A stretch of 64,000 bases of DNA from Christiangramia fulva (GTDB taxonomy: Bacteria; Bacteroidota; Bacteroidia; Flavobacteriales; Flavobacteriaceae). The translations under genes were made by a program, and so were the position numbers. The DNA is taken from assembly GCF_003024155.1 (NCBI RefSeq), contig NZ_CP028136.1, positions 3,968,001 to 4,032,000 on the forward strand, in the 5' to 3' direction. Below the pieces are notes generated by a model that was not told the origin of the DNA, did not search any database, and saw only the letters and a list, made by a program, of their open reading frames with translations. The stretch's first letter is position 1. The number at the start of each line of letters is the position of its first letter. Positions 45,023 through 52,916 of the stretch are shown one piece after another.

Positions 45023-45751
45023 TCATACAACATAACCTTCTTTTTCGCGGGATCTCATTTCGACTAAAAATCCTAATACAAATACCGAATACATGAAGAA
45101 ATTAAGTATGCCTAAAGTCATTAAATATATTTTCACAAATTGAGGAGAAGAGTTCATAATATTTAATTTGTTGTAAATAAACATGGGTGTAAAGACCAAA
45201 TGCCAGATAAGCGCTCCAACAGCCACATAAAAAGAAAGTGATTTGAAAAAATATAAAATCGTTTCGCTGGTGAGCATTTCAATTAGGTAACAGGCAATGG
45301 TTATTGACAACAAAATTGAGCCTGCCAAAGGAGTAAAAGCGGCATAAGCTGTGAAAAATTCTCCTGAAAATATAAGGTACAATAGAGAGGATAGAAAAAA
45401 AACAACCGCTGCCCAGGTTAGGATTTTACGAAGTTTAGAAGATCGTATCTGGAAAATAAAAAACTGAAGATAGACCAGTACCGCAAAAGGCTTTACCGCA
45501 TTGAACAACCAGTAATTACGCTCAAAAACAGTGCCTTTGGTAAAACCGAAAATTTGGTAGTCACTGTAATAAGCAACGGCCACGTAATATCCAAGGACAT
45601 CTATCAGGAACATCGCGCATAAATAAAAAATAAAGATTTTTTTATAAAGCGGAATATTCTTCACCCGCCTGAAATAAATAAAAGCAGCAAGAGCGGCTAA
45701 AAATTCCCACAATACACCGCGAAATAAAGAATTAATGAAGAATTCAAGCAT
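45023..45751 (-). CDS. Seven-helix integral membrane protein of unknown function
   Basis: The 242 residues have about seven hydrophobic segments from FFINSLFRGVLWEFLAALAA to FFMYSVFVLGFLVEM, with short loops and a basic C-terminus. I recognise no catalytic motif. It lies 11 bases after the 124-residue gene and 110 bases before the histidine kinase. A sensory role next to a kinase lacking its own sensor domain is an attractive inference, no more. Confidence 0.75.
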   Translation of the reverse strand: MLEFFINSLFRGVLWEFLAALAAFIYFRRVKNIPLYKKIFIFYLCAMFLIDVLGYYVAVAYYSDYQIFGFTKGTVFERNYWLFNAVKPFAVLVYLQFFIFQIRSSKLRKILTWAAVVFFLSSLLYLIFSGEFFTAYAAFTPLAGSILLSITIACYLIEMLTSETILYFFKSLSFYVAVGALIWHLVFTPMFIYNKLNIMNSSPQFVKIYLMTLGILNFFMYSVFVLGFLVEMRSREKEGYVV

Positions 45752-45762
45752 TCGGTAAAACT

Positions 45763-46137
45763 CTAATAAGTGGTTGGAGGAACACCGCCACTGGATTCGT
45801 TGAGGGGCTCGATATCGTAATTGTTTTCAGTAGTTGTAGGTGAATTCGTTACGTCTTTGGTTGGAGCGAGAAAAATAGTGCTATAACTTTTTTCCCTGTT
45901 GTTTTTTCCAGGTGGATAGGCACCAAAATAGACCCGAATACCGGGATTCACCACCTTCTGCTTTTCAGATTCTTCCCGAACATAATTTATGTACTCCTGA
46001 AGTTCATCCAGGCTAAACCAGAATTCCCTGGTATCCTGGTAACCCTGGCCTCTTTCAATTTCCTTTCCACGGGATCTAACCCAGTGATTTTGCAACTCCC
46101 TTGCCTGTTCAACGCTAATACATTTTTTTGGTTTCAT
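45763..46137 (-). CDS. Small soluble conserved protein of unknown function
   Basis: The 124 residues lack a signal peptide. The N-terminal half is charged and helical (ISVEQARELQNHWVRSRGKE, then FWFSLDELQEYINYVREESE), followed by a beta-like segment GIRVYFGAYPPGKNNREKS and a Pro/Thr/Ser-rich tail ending GGVPPTTY. I think paralogues paired with a similar membrane protein recur in flavobacteria, but this should be checked. It starts the unit with the seven-helix protein. Confidence 0.7.
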   Translation of the reverse strand: MKPKKCISVEQARELQNHWVRSRGKEIERGQGYQDTREFWFSLDELQEYINYVREESEKQKVVNPGIRVYFGAYPPGKNNREKSYSTIFLAPTKDVTNSPTTTENNYDIEPLNESSGGVPPTTY

Positions 46138-46200
46138 AATAAGTTGATTAGTTTCAATCTTAAAAATATAATTAATTGTTAAGTTTTTAAGAATAAAAAG

Positions 46201-46224
46201 TAAAAAAGGGGAAAAATCCCCTTG
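46201..46224 (-). terminator. Intrinsic terminator of the pxp operon
   Basis: On the minus strand AAGGGG and CCCCTT form a stem with a six-base loop, followed by TTTT. It lies about 155 bases after the pxpC stop and 64 bases before the next gene start, so it ends the pxp transcript. Confidence 0.7.
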
Positions 46225-46380
46225 TATGAAAAGATCCCTCCATCTACATTTGTCTTAGTCATTTTAGTAAAGCTAAAGTGTTTTGGGGCAAAAAAGTGTC
46301 AGCTTTGTGGATATAGTTCTGAGTAGGGTCTTTTCTATAGCAAACATGGCGGCACTTTTTTATTTGCCCCTACCCAAACT

Positions 46381-47241
46381 CTAATAATCTACTTTTTTAA
46401 ACCGAATTTTTTCGCCAGGCATTTTTTGGGAAAGCACCTGTTTGCCAAATTCACTTAACTGAAGTATGCGAGGATATCCGCCTGTAGTCTGACAATCCTG
46501 CATCAAAGCAATGACATTACCTGCCGGAGTGAGTTGAACCGTTCCGGGAAGAACGGGGCCCGTGAGTATAGGCTCAATTTCATTTGAAAATTTTTCAGCA
46601 AAACTTATCGCCATCCGGTTGCTCGAAACCTCCAGTGAAAAATAAACTTTGAAAATTTCTTCCTGCTGTTCTTCTGATAATTTATCGAATTCAGGACCGG
46701 GAAAAGCATCTATTGATTTGTCAAAAAGATAATTTTCATCAACTTTTATACTCGCATTCGTAGATCTGGTTTTTAGCGGAAATTCGTGAATTTTAAGAAA
46801 ATAATTTTTCTCAAGTTTAAAATTCCGGGTAATTCCCCTGTACCAGCTTCGGCTATTCATTACTTTTTCTGTATCAAAACCACCGGAAACACCAAGATAT
46901 GCCCGAAAACCTGATTTTCTTTTTCCAAATTTTAAAACATCCCCGTTTTCAACCTGCAGTAACTCATTTCTTTTTACAGGATTCCCATTTACAGCAGCAG
47001 AAAGATCGGCACCACTCAAACAAATATTTATAGCTGTATGGAATTTTAATTGAGGCCCCTGTAAAGTAATTTCCATAACTGCAGCATCAACAGGATTTCC
47101 AAGAAGCAGGTTGACAATCTTCGCAGCATATTTATCCATGACACCACTTACAGGAACTCCAAATTCCATAAATCCAAAACGTCCGTTATCCTGAATTGTG
47201 GAAAATAATCCGGGTTGTAATATTTCAATTTCAGCTTTCAT
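46381..47241 (-). CDS. pxpC: 5-Oxoprolinase subunit C (biotin-dependent carboxyltransferase-like, KipA family)
   Basis: The 286 residues start at the ATG at 47241 (MKAEIEILQPG), overlapping pxpB by 11 bases; a longer frame at 47304 is entirely within pxpB. Family landmarks are GLFSTIQDNGRFGFMEFGVP, SGVMDKYAAKIVNLLLGNP, AYLGVSGGFDTEKVMNSRS, and GNVIALMQDCQTTGGYPRIL. PxpC with PxpB and PxpA hydrolyses 5-oxoproline (pyroglutamate) to glutamate with ATP in the cytosol. It is the last gene of the operon. Confidence 0.93.
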   Translation of the reverse strand: MKAEIEILQPGLFSTIQDNGRFGFMEFGVPVSGVMDKYAAKIVNLLLGNPVDAAVMEITLQGPQLKFHTAINICLSGADLSAAVNGNPVKRNELLQVENGDVLKFGKRKSGFRAYLGVSGGFDTEKVMNSRSWYRGITRNFKLEKNYFLKIHEFPLKTRSTNASIKVDENYLFDKSIDAFPGPEFDKLSEEQQEEIFKVYFSLEVSSNRMAISFAEKFSNEIEPILTGPVLPGTVQLTPAGNVIALMQDCQTTGGYPRILQLSEFGKQVLSQKMPGEKIRFKKVDY

Positions 47242-47962
47242 AATTTTCACTTTTAAACTGAAATTGTCCTGCATTGATCTCTTCTTCCAAAGCAAGATAT
47301 TCATCCCTGGAAACCGCGTAAAATTTTAAATGATCTCCGGCTGAAAAAGGAGACGGATTTTGAAGTTTTGGGTTGAATAATTTTACCGGTGTTCTGCCTA
47401 AAATTTGCCAGCCGCCGGGACTATTTTCGGGATAAATTCCGGTTTGATTTCCACCTATTCCAACCGAACCTTTTTCTACCTGTTTTCGAGGAGAATTTTT
47501 CCGCGGAAAATGAAGTTTTTCATCAAGCCCTCCGAGGTATAAAAATCCGGGTAAAAAACCTAAAAAATAAATAAGGTAAACAGGCCGGGTATGGAGCTCA
47601 ATAATTTCGCTGATACTGATATTTTTTTGCTCAGAAATCAACTGAAGATCGAAACCAAATTCTTCATCATAACATACCGGAACATAAAATAATCTCGAGT
47701 TCCCTTTTTTTTCTATTTTAGCAGTCTTCAGAAGTGATTTTAGACGCGAAAACTCACTATAAGCATCCTCTATAGTAGAGTCGTAATTAATTAATAATGA
47801 GTTGTATGTATTTAGCACCTCAACTTTTACTTTAAATTCTGAATTTTTGATCAGTCTTTTATAAAACAATACTTTTTCAAGCTGTTCAGAGCTGATCTCA
47901 GGTTTAAAATTGATCAAAATAGCCTGCTCCCCCATCGGTACTATTTGAGGATAAACAGGCAT
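47231..47962 (-). CDS. pxpB: 5-Oxoprolinase subunit B (KipI family)
   Basis: The 243 residues match the KipI/allophanate-hydrolase subunit 1 family: IVPMGEQAILINFKPEISSE at the N-terminus, YVPVCYDEEFGFDLQLISEQ, GFLPGFLYLGGLDEKLHFPR and VGIGGNQTGIYPENSPGGWQ near the end, then ILGRTPVKLF. In Bacillus the homologue also inhibits the KinA kinase, but in a pxpABC setting the metabolic role is primary. It starts where pxpA stops (shared base 47962). Confidence 0.94.
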   Translation of the reverse strand: MPVYPQIVPMGEQAILINFKPEISSEQLEKVLFYKRLIKNSEFKVKVEVLNTYNSLLINYDSTIEDAYSEFSRLKSLLKTAKIEKKGNSRLFYVPVCYDEEFGFDLQLISEQKNISISEIIELHTRPVYLIYFLGFLPGFLYLGGLDEKLHFPRKNSPRKQVEKGSVGIGGNQTGIYPENSPGGWQILGRTPVKLFNPKLQNPSPFSAGDHLKFYAVSRDEYLALEEEINAGQFQFKSENYES

Positions 47963-48702
47963 TAGGAATTGATAATTGAAATGCCTTCTTCGGCAAATTT
48001 TTTATGTAGATATTCAAGAATTTCAACAGCCGAATTCGTATCGCTGTGAATGCAAAAAGTATCGGCTTTACAGTTGATTTTTTCGCCTGAAATTGTGGTG
48101 ATTTTTTTATCCCGGAACATGGAAAAAACATGCTCAAAAACCTGCTCTTTTTGATCGATTACCGCATTGGGTTTTGACCGCGAAACCAGGCTTAGATCAT
48201 GCTCATAATTTCTATCACCGAAAACCTCGCAGAACAGTTCATATTTCCCCATGGCATATTCAGAAATTTTAGAATTAAAAGGCACAAAAAGCCTGTAATT
48301 TTCTTCTAATAAATCAAGGGCATCGATTACAGTTCTGGCAATATTTTCATCTTTTGCCGCATCATTATAAAGCGCGCCATGAAGTTTTATATGGGAAAGC
48401 TTTCCACCTTCAGCTTCTATGATCTGCTTCAATGTGAGCACCTGCGCTTCGATAGAAAGTTTTAGATCTTCATCCGACATCTTCATACTTTTCCGCCCGA
48501 AATTTGTTTTATCGGGATAAGAAGGATGAGCACCAATTTCTATTTTATTTTCCATAGCTAACTGTACGGTTCTATGCATGGTATCAAGGTTACCGGCATG
48601 GCCACCGCAGGCAATATTACAGGCAGAAATAAGCGGCATTAAATCGGCATCATGTTCTCCGCCTTCACCGAGGTCGCAGTTAATATGTATCTTTTTTTTC
48701 AT
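47962..48702 (-). CDS. pxpA: 5-Oxoprolinase subunit A (LamB/YcsF family)
   Basis: The 246 residues start at the ATG at 48702 (MKKKIHINCDLGEGGEHDAD); a longer frame to 48726 lies inside the carrier gene. Conserved parts are NIACGGHAGNLDTMHRTVQL, KIEIGAHPSYPDKTNFGRKS, KLHGALYNDAAKDE and FCIHSDTNSAVEIL. It is the catalytic TIM-barrel-like subunit of the ATP-dependent 5-oxoprolinase. The stop of the preceding carrier gene and this start share one base (TAATG). Confidence 0.94.
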   Translation of the reverse strand: MKKKIHINCDLGEGGEHDADLMPLISACNIACGGHAGNLDTMHRTVQLAMENKIEIGAHPSYPDKTNFGRKSMKMSDEDLKLSIEAQVLTLKQIIEAEGGKLSHIKLHGALYNDAAKDENIARTVIDALDLLEENYRLFVPFNSKISEYAMGKYELFCEVFGDRNYEHDLSLVSRSKPNAVIDQKEQVFEHVFSMFRDKKITTISGEKINCKADTFCIHSDTNSAVEILEYLHKKFAEEGISIINS

Positions 48703-49922
48703 TACCAGTTCTGAATTACGTTCCACACCGATTTAAGCCCAAGGAAAAAAGCCAGGGCAATAACCGCTACTCCCAAAATATTCTGAAAGAGTGTATTTTT
48801 ATCTTCACCCATCAGAGAACGGCGATTCACTATCCAAAATAAGAAAAATGCCACAATCGGCAGCACCAGACCGTTAGAGATTTGAGCGAAATTGATTATT
48901 TGTACAGGTTTCAACCCAATCCCAGAAAAAATGATACCGAGCATCAGAACGATTATCCAGACACTCTTGAACCGACCCGAAGCAAAACCTCCTTTCCACC
49001 CTAAACATCCTTTTACCACAAAAGCTGCGGCCAGGGGCGCAGTTATGGCAGAAGTTATTCCAGCAGCAAGCAAGCCGAGAGCAAGGAAATATTTCGCTAA
49101 ACTCCCAAACAATGGTTCCAGGCCAACAGCAAGGTCAGCCGCATTCTCAATCCCTTGAACATCTGCAGCAGCCGCACAGATCAAAATCGCCATAGATACC
49201 AATCCTCCCAGTATGATGGAAAAAACCAGTTCTTTTCTAAGAATTGGCAAATTTTTCCTGCCGTTCCATTTTTCACTTACCAGTGAAGCGTGAAGAAAAA
49301 GGTTATAAGGCACCACAGTAGTTCCCACCAGGGCGATAATCGTGAATAAGCCTGCATTAAACTGCTGCGGAATAAAACCTTCAAGAACTTCAGAAAGTTT
49401 TGGTCTGGTAAGAAAAGCTGTCACAATAAAGGAAATGCTCATCAGGAAAACAAGAGCAATAAAAGCTTTTTCAATCTTTTTATAGGTTCCCAGCCATAAA
49501 AGTAAAAAAGCAAAAAGGCCAATAATAAGGCTCCAGAAATTAAGAGAAAAGTCACCAATGACAATATTTAAACTTCCTGTAATTGCTTCCATTCCTAAAA
49601 CGGCGCCGGTAATATTTCCTGCTTCGTAGGCAGCATTTCCTATCACTATGGCTGAAAAAATAAGGATCAGAACAGTATTTCTTATCACCGGAGGCTTTAG
49701 TTCCTGCCTTATGTTTTCGCTAAGGCTTTTTCCTGTGATCAATCCTAATCGAGCCGACATTTCCTGAAGAATGATACAGGCAATAACAGATATAAGCAGG
49801 GCCCACAAAAGGGAATATCCAAAATGAACCCCGGCGAGACTACATACGGTTACTGTACCGGGACCAATAAAAGCTGCAGAAACAAGAATTCCAGGTCCCA
49901 GGTTTTTCAGAAAATCCTTCAC
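48702..49922 (-). CDS. NRAMP-superfamily carrier in the 5-oxoprolinase operon (YcsG-like)
   Basis: The 406 residues have about 11 helices. Helix 1 reads LGPGILVSAAFIGPGTVTVC, where DPGN of metal transporters is replaced by Gly-Pro-Gly-Thr; helix 6 reads VGTTVVPYNLFLHASL, with the MPH of the metal site changed to VPY. The start is a GTG at 49922 that overlaps the DUF2891 stop (GTGA), so coupling is tight on both sides. In Bacillus subtilis the NRAMP-like ycsG also neighbours ycsF/pxpA. A role in uptake of 5-oxoproline or a related acid fits better than metal transport, but this is an inference. Confidence 0.85.
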   Translation of the reverse strand: MKDFLKNLGPGILVSAAFIGPGTVTVCSLAGVHFGYSLLWALLISVIACIILQEMSARLGLITGKSLSENIRQELKPPVIRNTVLILIFSAIVIGNAAYEAGNITGAVLGMEAITGSLNIVIGDFSLNFWSLIIGLFAFLLLWLGTYKKIEKAFIALVFLMSISFIVTAFLTRPKLSEVLEGFIPQQFNAGLFTIIALVGTTVVPYNLFLHASLVSEKWNGRKNLPILRKELVFSIILGGLVSMAILICAAAADVQGIENAADLAVGLEPLFGSLAKYFLALGLLAAGITSAITAPLAAAFVVKGCLGWKGGFASGRFKSVWIIVLMLGIIFSGIGLKPVQIINFAQISNGLVLPIVAFFLFWIVNRRSLMGEDKNTLFQNILGVAVIALAFFLGLKSVWNVIQNW

Positions 49923-51082
49923 TCTTTTTCAGGATTTCCCGCCTTCATTAAGGTATAAATCGCGAAAGTTCCCAACCAGTGGCCACCTTCATAACTATCT
50001 CCTACTACATTGGGAAAGGATTTTGCAACATGTTTATCGGCAAGATTTTCCAAATGGCCGTATTTTTTAGGATATTCATTGGCCAGCCCGTAAAATACCC
50101 AGGCGCGGCTAAAATTAAGGCCGTCAAGGTGCACCAGTTTCCCGTCGGTCCTATCAGAAACTTCCCCTACTTCCATGTCGAAATCTTTATTTTTGAGCTG
50201 AGGCATAAAATCTTCCATCCACAGGTTAAAGGCGTTTTTAGGAAGCACTTTCCTCATTATATCAACCTCCTCAAGACAGGGAGAAAGAAAATCATACCCG
50301 CTGGGTTCCCAGGAAAGAGGACAATTATCATCTTTCAGATAAAAATCTTCAGCGCGTTTTTTAATGATTTTCATGAATTCTTCATTTCCGACAGTTTTTG
50401 CATAATCATAGGCAAAAGAAAGTGCAAAAGCAGTGTTGGTATGTTCCCCAACCCGAATAGGATAATTCAGTTTTGGAAGGAATTCTTCAAAACGCTGCAC
50501 GATTACCTGAGTTAATGGCTGCAAATTTTGATAGAGTTCCTGGCCCAGGGGATCATCCCAGGTTTTAAGAGCTTCAGCAAGTTTTAACAACCAGGCCCAG
50601 CCGTAAGTACGCTCATACGAATCACTCTCTTCCCTTTTAAAATACTTTATTTCGCCCTGAATATTTTCTTCAGAAAGAGAATTTTTTAAAGCTTCCCTTA
50701 CGGCTTCCTTTTTTTCGATTTCCGGAAAATTCTTTAATAAAGTAATTAAAGACCAATGCGCGTGAACAGAAGAATGCCAGTCAAAACAGCCGTAAAATGC
50801 AGGATGAAGTTCATGGGGTTCTCCTATGGCAGCCTTATTTTCCAGCGTCTGGCCGAGTTTATTGGGATATTCGGTATTTATACATTTCAGAGGTAATTCA
50901 ACCAATTTATTGGCTTCTTCAGTGGTGAGTACCACAGGGTCGATATTTTTCAAACTTTCAGGTATTAAATCCTCAGTAGACACAGAATCGGTGTTATCTG
51001 TTGCTTTTTCTATATCTTCAGATCGGTCTCCTTTACAGGAAATAAGTCCGAAAACGACAATTATCAAAATAAGTTTTTTCAT
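49919..51082 (-). CDS. DUF2891 family lipoprotein, first gene of the pxp operon
   Basis: The 387 residues begin with a lipoprotein signal (MKKLILIIVVFGLISC, lipidated Cys16), placing the protein in the periplasm or on the outer membrane. After an acidic linker the body shows conserved-looking, His/Trp/Glu-rich motifs: HPAFYGCFDWHSSVHAHW at 93-110, VGEHTNTAFALSFAYDYA, WEPSGYDFLSPCLEEVDIMR, HLDGLNFSRAWVFYGL and YEGGHWLGTFAIYTL. The alternating helices suggest an (alpha/alpha) toroid as in glycosidases and lyases. The function of DUF2891 is unknown. Four-base coupling to the carrier gene links it to 5-oxoproline use, perhaps releasing the substrate outside the inner membrane. Confidence 0.87.
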   Translation of the reverse strand: MKKLILIIVVFGLISCKGDRSEDIEKATDNTDSVSTEDLIPESLKNIDPVVLTTEEANKLVELPLKCINTEYPNKLGQTLENKAAIGEPHELHPAFYGCFDWHSSVHAHWSLITLLKNFPEIEKKEAVREALKNSLSEENIQGEIKYFKREESDSYERTYGWAWLLKLAEALKTWDDPLGQELYQNLQPLTQVIVQRFEEFLPKLNYPIRVGEHTNTAFALSFAYDYAKTVGNEEFMKIIKKRAEDFYLKDDNCPLSWEPSGYDFLSPCLEEVDIMRKVLPKNAFNLWMEDFMPQLKNKDFDMEVGEVSDRTDGKLVHLDGLNFSRAWVFYGLANEYPKKYGHLENLADKHVAKSFPNVVGDSYEGGHWLGTFAIYTLMKAGNPEKE

Positions 51083-51098
51083 TGGTATGGTTGTAAAA

Positions 51099-51112
51099 CC
51101 GGAAATTTCCGG
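51099..51112. promoter_or_regulatory. Perfect 14-bp palindrome in the 5' leader of the DUF2891-pxp operon
   Basis: CCGGAAATTTCCGG is fully self-complementary and lies between the -7 promoter motif (51135-51142) and the ATG (51082), where a repressor site would be expected. No regulator gene is adjacent. Confidence 0.5.
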
Positions 51113-51134
51113 AAGTGGTTTTTTAAGGTTCTTC

Positions 51135-51142
51135 CAAAAATA
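51135..51142 (-). promoter_or_regulatory. -7 promoter element of the DUF2891-pxp operon
   Basis: TATTTTTG on the minus strand (51142 to 51135) matches TAnnTTTG and would give a leader of about 45 nt. A -33 TTG is not evident. Confidence 0.4.
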
Positions 51143-51192
51143 TAAAAAAGCGATAAAAGGATAAGTTAATTAAAACCGAAGATACTTCTGAT

Positions 51193-52731
51193 TTATCCAA
51201 ACCAGCCCTCACGGTCAAGACTTCTGTACTGAATGGCTTCACCTATATGGTTGCCACAGATATCTTCAGAAGCTTCAAGATCAGCAATAGTGCGGGAAAC
51301 TTTAAGAATTCGGTCATAAGCCCTTGCAGAAAGATTCAATCTTTCCATAGCAGTTTTCAGCAGATTTTTGCTCGCGTCATCAAGTTTACAACATTTTCTC
51401 AGCAATGAAGGTCCCATTTGCGCATTATAGTGAATGTTTTCATGGTTTTCATACCGCTTTGCCTGAATTTCCCTGGCTGCCGTTACCCGCTTCCTGATCT
51501 CTATACTATTTTCACCCTTTCTTTCCTCATTAAGCTTATCAAAAGGAACCGGCGTAACTTCAATATGAATATCTATACGGTCCAAAAGCGGGCCACTAAC
51601 TTTACTTAAATAGCGCTGCATTTCAGCCGGCGAAGATGTCACCGGCGCCGAAGGATCATTAAAATAGCCTCCCGGGCTCGGATTCATGCTCGCGACCAGC
51701 ATAAAACTGGAAGGGTAGGTAACACTGAATTTTGCTCTCGAAATGGTCACTTCCCGGTCTTCGAGCGGCTGCCGCATCACTTCCAAAACTCCACGTTTGA
51801 ATTCCGGGAGTTCATCCAGGAAAAGTACCCCGTTATGAGCCAGCGAAATTTCTCCTGGCTGCGGATATGTACCACCGCCTACAAGGGCTACATCTGAAAT
51901 TGTATGGTGCGGACTTCGGAAAGGTCGCTGTGCCAGTAAGCCCACATTTTCCCTGATCTTTCCCGCCACACTATGGATCTTGGTGGTTTCGAGAGCTTCC
52001 TGTAGAGTCATGGGCGGAAGAATACTGGGCAAACGTTTGGCCAACATTGTTTTTCCTGCTCCCGGTGGCCCGATTAAAATAATATTATGGCCTCCAGCGG
52101 CAGCAATTTCCATACATCTTTTTATAGATTCCTGGCCTTTTACATCTGAAAAATCATTATCAAGGTTGTCTAGGTTATTATAGAAAGATTCCCGGGTATT
52201 TATTTCGGTTCGTTCCAGGGCCACTCCTTTATCAAAAAAATCGGTCACCTGGGTGATATTCCTTATCCCATAAACCTCAAGATCTTTGACAATTGCGGCT
52301 TCACGCGCGTTCTGTTCCGGAAGGATAAAGCCTTTGTATCCTTCCTTTTTCGCCTGAATGGCAATGGGCAATGCACCTTTTATGGGTTGTAAGCTTCCGT
52401 CAAGGGAAAGTTCCCCCATTATAAGGTAATCTGAAATATTATCGGCATTTATTTGTTGGGAAGCAGCCAGGATTCCGATGGCAAAAGTAAGATCATAGGC
52501 AGATCCTTCTTTACGAAGATCGGCAGGCGCCATATTGATAATGATCTTTTTTCCAGGAAGTTTAAAATTGTTGTTCTGAAGAGCAGCGGTAATGCGATAA
52601 CTCGATTCTTTCACTGCATTGTCTGGCAGGCCCACCAAATGGTAACCAATTCCTGAAGTTACATTCACTTCTACAGTAATCGTTGTGGCTTCAACTCCAA
52701 AAACTGCACTCCCATATACCTTTACCAGCAT
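51193..52731 (-). CDS. comM: YifB/ComM-family Mg-chelatase-like AAA+ ATPase
   Basis: The 512 residues comprise an N-terminal Lon-like domain (FGVEATTITVEVNVTSGIGY), a AAA+ core with Walker A IGPPGAGKTMLAKRLPSILP, Walker B GVLFLDELPEF, RQPLEDREVTISRAKFSVTY and an arginine-finger region, and the C-terminal helical domain LNLSARAYDRILKVSRTIAD. ComM is a hexameric helicase that promotes branch migration when foreign DNA is integrated during natural transformation. Function here is by family membership. It is monocistronic. Confidence 0.95.
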   Translation of the reverse strand: MLVKVYGSAVFGVEATTITVEVNVTSGIGYHLVGLPDNAVKESSYRITAALQNNNFKLPGKKIIINMAPADLRKEGSAYDLTFAIGILAASQQINADNISDYLIMGELSLDGSLQPIKGALPIAIQAKKEGYKGFILPEQNAREAAIVKDLEVYGIRNITQVTDFFDKGVALERTEINTRESFYNNLDNLDNDFSDVKGQESIKRCMEIAAAGGHNIILIGPPGAGKTMLAKRLPSILPPMTLQEALETTKIHSVAGKIRENVGLLAQRPFRSPHHTISDVALVGGGTYPQPGEISLAHNGVLFLDELPEFKRGVLEVMRQPLEDREVTISRAKFSVTYPSSFMLVASMNPSPGGYFNDPSAPVTSSPAEMQRYLSKVSGPLLDRIDIHIEVTPVPFDKLNEERKGENSIEIRKRVTAAREIQAKRYENHENIHYNAQMGPSLLRKCCKLDDASKNLLKTAMERLNLSARAYDRILKVSRTIADLEASEDICGNHIGEAIQYRSLDREGWFG

Positions 52732-52856
52732 TCAAAATATTTTGAATAAAAGTAGTAATTTTTATAAACGAATATATACCAGGAGGTTAGATTTAAAAAT
52801 ATTTTTTAGATCAGGAGAATTGATCTTCAAATAACGCCCGGAGAGAATTTTTTGGA

Positions 52857-52896
52857 TATAAAAAGAGACCAACTTTGGTTAGATGGTCTCTTTTTT
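52857..52896 (-). terminator. Intrinsic terminator after the sugar kinase gene
   Basis: AAAAGAGACCA (52861-52871) pairs perfectly with TGGTCTCTTTT (52884-52894), with U-rich sequence on both sides. It lies about 20 bases after the kinase stop on the minus strand and could also serve in the other direction. Confidence 0.8.
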
Positions 52897-52916
52897 AAAA
52901 TTTCAGGTATTATAAA

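Noticed and set aside
48702..49922. Mn/Fe transporter (MntH) for the carrier in the pxp operon
   Set aside because: The DPGN and MPH metal ligands are replaced and the operon context is 5-oxoproline metabolism.
49979..50515. 178-residue open frame antisense to the DUF2891 gene
   Set aside because: The DUF2891 frame has a lipoprotein signal, conserved-looking motifs and operon coupling; the opposite frame has none of these.
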